Assembly: GCF_001899075.1 (NCBI RefSeq) | Contig: NZ_MKVA01000008.1 | Coordinates: forward strand, 62,001-126,000 | From: Devosia sp. 67-54 | GTDB taxonomy: Bacteria; Pseudomonadota; Alphaproteobacteria; Rhizobiales; Devosiaceae | Direction: 5' to 3' | DNA: 64,000 bases | In this document: piece after piece, positions 62,661 to 64,000 of the stretch | How the letters are laid out: each line of letters starts with the position of its first letter | Position numbering within the stretch: the stretch's first letter is position 1 | Notes under the pieces: model-generated | Seen by the model: the letters and a program-made list of their open reading frames with translations, nothing else | Told to the model about the DNA's origin: nothing | Database searches by the model: none | Program-made: the position numbers and the translations under genes

Positions 62661-63045
62661 GAGCGAGACCCGCGACCTGTTTGCGATAGCCGACCTCGCC
62701 CGCGAGTTCGGCATCTCCACCCGGGCCATCCGCTTTTACGAGAGCAAGGGCCTACTCACCCCCGAACGCGTCGGCTCGACCCGCGTCTTCCGCCGCCGCG
62801 ACCGCGCCCGGCTGATCCTGATCCTGCGCGGCAAACGGCTGGGCTTTTCGCTGCGCGACATCTCCGACTATCTGAGCCTGTACGAGGCCGACCGCACGCA
62901 GCGCGCGCAGGTGAGCCTGCTGCTCGACATGGTCGACCAGCGCACCCGGATGCTCGAGCAGCAGCTCAGCGATCTGCAGACCACGCTCGGCGAATTGCGC
63001 GAGATCAAGAAGCTCGCGACCGAGCGCCTGGCGCAGGCCGGCTAA
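62647..63045 (+). CDS. MerR-family regulator of fatty acid/branched-chain acid catabolism type
   Basis: A 132-residue MerR protein starting at GTG 62647, overlapping fadD by 14 bases. HTH: IADLAREFGISTRAIRFYES, then GLLTPERVGSTRVFRRRDRA and LRGKRLGFSLRDISDYLSLY. The C-terminal dimerisation helix is followed by no effector domain and no Cys cluster, so it is not a metal sensor; the LiuR/CouR-like acyl-CoA responsive group is the best guess. It likely binds the operators at 60819 and 60882. Confidence 0.85.
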   Translation: MNRRESETRDLFAIADLAREFGISTRAIRFYESKGLLTPERVGSTRVFRRRDRARLILILRGKRLGFSLRDISDYLSLYEADRTQRAQVSLLLDMVDQRTRMLEQQLSDLQTTLGELREIKKLATERLAQAG

Positions 63046-64000
63046 GCGACGCCCCGCATCGGCTGGCCCTGGTGCAGCTCCAGCCAGTCGGCGAAGCCGG
63101 CGGGCGGCATGGCCTCGCCGAACAGATAGCCCTGCAGCACGTCGCAGCCCAGCGCTTCGAGGAACCGCCGCTGCGCCAGCGTCTCGACGCCCTCGGCGAC
63201 GACCCTGAGCTTGAGGCTTTCGCCGATGCGGATCACGGCGGTGACCAGCGTGCGCGCCGCCTCGCTGTCCTCGATATTGGCCATGAAGCTGCGGTCGATC
63301 TTCAGCTCCTTGACCGGCAGCCGCGCCAGATGGCTGAGGCTCGAATAGCCGGTGCCGAAATCGTCCATCGACAGCACCACGCCCATGTCGCGCAGCATGG
63401 TGGCGTTGGCGGCGGCGGCGGGCGACGACCCCATCATCACGCTCTCGGTGATTTCGATGGTCAGCCGCTGCGGCGCGATGCGGCTCGCCGCCAGCGCCCG
63501 GCTGACCAGATCGGGGAACGCCGGGTTGCCGAACTGGATGGCCGAGATGTTGACCGCGAGCTGCGGCACGTCGTGGCCGTCATCGTCCCAGCGGCGAAGC
63601 TGGCTCAGGGCCTCGAACAGGCAGAATTCGCCGATCGCTTCGATCAGCCCGCAATCTTCGGCCAGCGGAATGAAGCGGGTCGGCGGAATGATGCCCAGCG
63701 CCGGATGCTGCCAGCGCGCCAGCGCCTCGACGCCGGCGACGGCGCCGCTGCGCGCATCGATCTGCGGCTGGTAGGCGAGCCGCAGCTGGCGCGTCGCCAC
63801 GGCGTCGCGCAGCAGGGCTCCGAGCAGCAACCGGTCCTGCGCCTTGCGGTTCATCTCGGCATCGAAGAAGCGGTAGGTGCCGCGCCCTTCGGCCTTGGCG
63901 ACGTACATCGCCGTGTCGGCGTTGCGCAGCAGCGTCGCCGCGTCGCGCCCGTCTTCGGGGCAGAGCGTGATGCCGATGCTGGCCGAGGCCGGCAGCGACA
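63042..64000 (-). CDS. GGDEF-EAL domain c-di-GMP protein, C-terminal part (5' end off the window)
   Basis: The minus-strand frame enters from base 64000 with the GGDEF C-terminus (ASIGITLCPEDG, LLRNADTAMYVAKAEGRGTY) and continues into an EAL domain: AGVEALARWQHPALGIIPPT, SMDDFGTGYSSLSHLARL and ALGCDVLQGYLFGEAMP. EALAR and DDFGTGYSS motifs are intact, so phosphodiesterase activity is likely. The N-terminal sensor and GGDEF core lie outside. Its stop overlaps the MerR stop. Confidence 0.92.
   Translation of the reverse strand, partial: SLPASASIGITLCPEDGRDAATLLRNADTAMYVAKAEGRGTYRFFDAEMNRKAQDRLLLGALLRDAVATRQLRLAYQPQIDARSGAVAGVEALARWQHPALGIIPPTRFIPLAEDCGLIEAIGEFCLFEALSQLRRWDDDGHDVPQLAVNISAIQFGNPAFPDLVSRALAASRIAPQRLTIEITESVMMGSSPAAAANATMLRDMGVVLSMDDFGTGYSSLSHLARLPVKELKIDRSFMANIEDSEAARTLVTAVIRIGESLKLRVVAEGVETLAQRRFLEALGCDVLQGYLFGEAMPPAGFADWLELHQGQPMRGVA

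Overview
The window is about 64 kb of dense, GC-rich (roughly two thirds G+C by eye) alphaproteobacterial chromosome. Gene content and neighbourhoods point to Hyphomicrobiales, with a Devosia-like or rhizobial feel that I infer rather than prove. Signs of this are DUF4164-zapA, a 6S RNA before the 5-formyl-THF cyclo-ligase, the TrcR (DUF1013) and GapR (DUF2312) cell-cycle proteins, DUF1036 next to pyk, DUF992, DUF1192, a split pntA1-pntA2-pntB transhydrogenase with a COX4-like small protein beside it, and a zinc-ribbon-less L36. No rRNA, tRNA, CRISPR array, transposase or integrase was seen.

Layout. 1-6.1 kb: partial transketolase (-), divergent from DUF4164-zapA; an NhaP-type antiporter (-); a parD with a frameshifted parE; 6S RNA; fau and a YmdB-type phosphoesterase. 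6.1-7.5 kb: a compositionally distinct island with a candidate polymorphic-toxin remnant and its putative immunity gene. 7.6-16.2 kb: DUF1192, quinone oxidoreductase, TrcR, a Kef-type antiporter, a TauE/SafE exporter, two small DUF465 genes, purE-purK, rpsU and DUF992. 16.3-24.1 kb (all -): alpha/beta hydrolase, DsbA-family protein, an unknown membrane protein, the pnt operon and oligoendopeptidase F. 24.2-30.8 kb: a RHH/RelE toxin-antitoxin pair, an NtrC-type response regulator, a periplasmic L,D-transpeptidase, a DUF882 (M15-like) protein and BrnT/BrnA. 30.9-40.1 kb: dxs, UDP-glucose 6-dehydrogenase, a ClC channel, GapR, DUF1036, pyk, free-Met-sulfoxide reductase, a small conserved gene and a cold-shock protein.

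40.1-48.0 kb: a sugar-type ABC importer whose two permeases are fused in one protein and which has no ATPase beside it. It is divergent from a tightly overlapped operon of two ACMSD-like amidohydrolases and a Rieske ferredoxin; an M20 peptidase follows. 48.2-54.7 kb: rpmJ, a degenerate receiver protein and a complete oppABCDF operon (-). 55.0-63.0 kb: a fatty-acid beta-oxidation block (fadI, fadJ, fadE on -, divergent from fadD and a MerR regulator on +). A partial GGDEF-EAL gene closes the window.

How it fits together. Most genes are housekeeping: central carbon, purines, isoprenoids, redox balance, envelope and cell cycle. The accessory layer is four toxin-type modules, a family of about 110-bp palindromic intergenic repeats (four copies, two orientations), and the amidohydrolase/Rieske/fused-permease cluster. 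Paired TTGAC-N6-GTCAA palindromes lie both between fadE and fadD and upstream of oppA, suggesting that the MerR protein coordinates fatty-acid oxidation with oligopeptide-type uptake.
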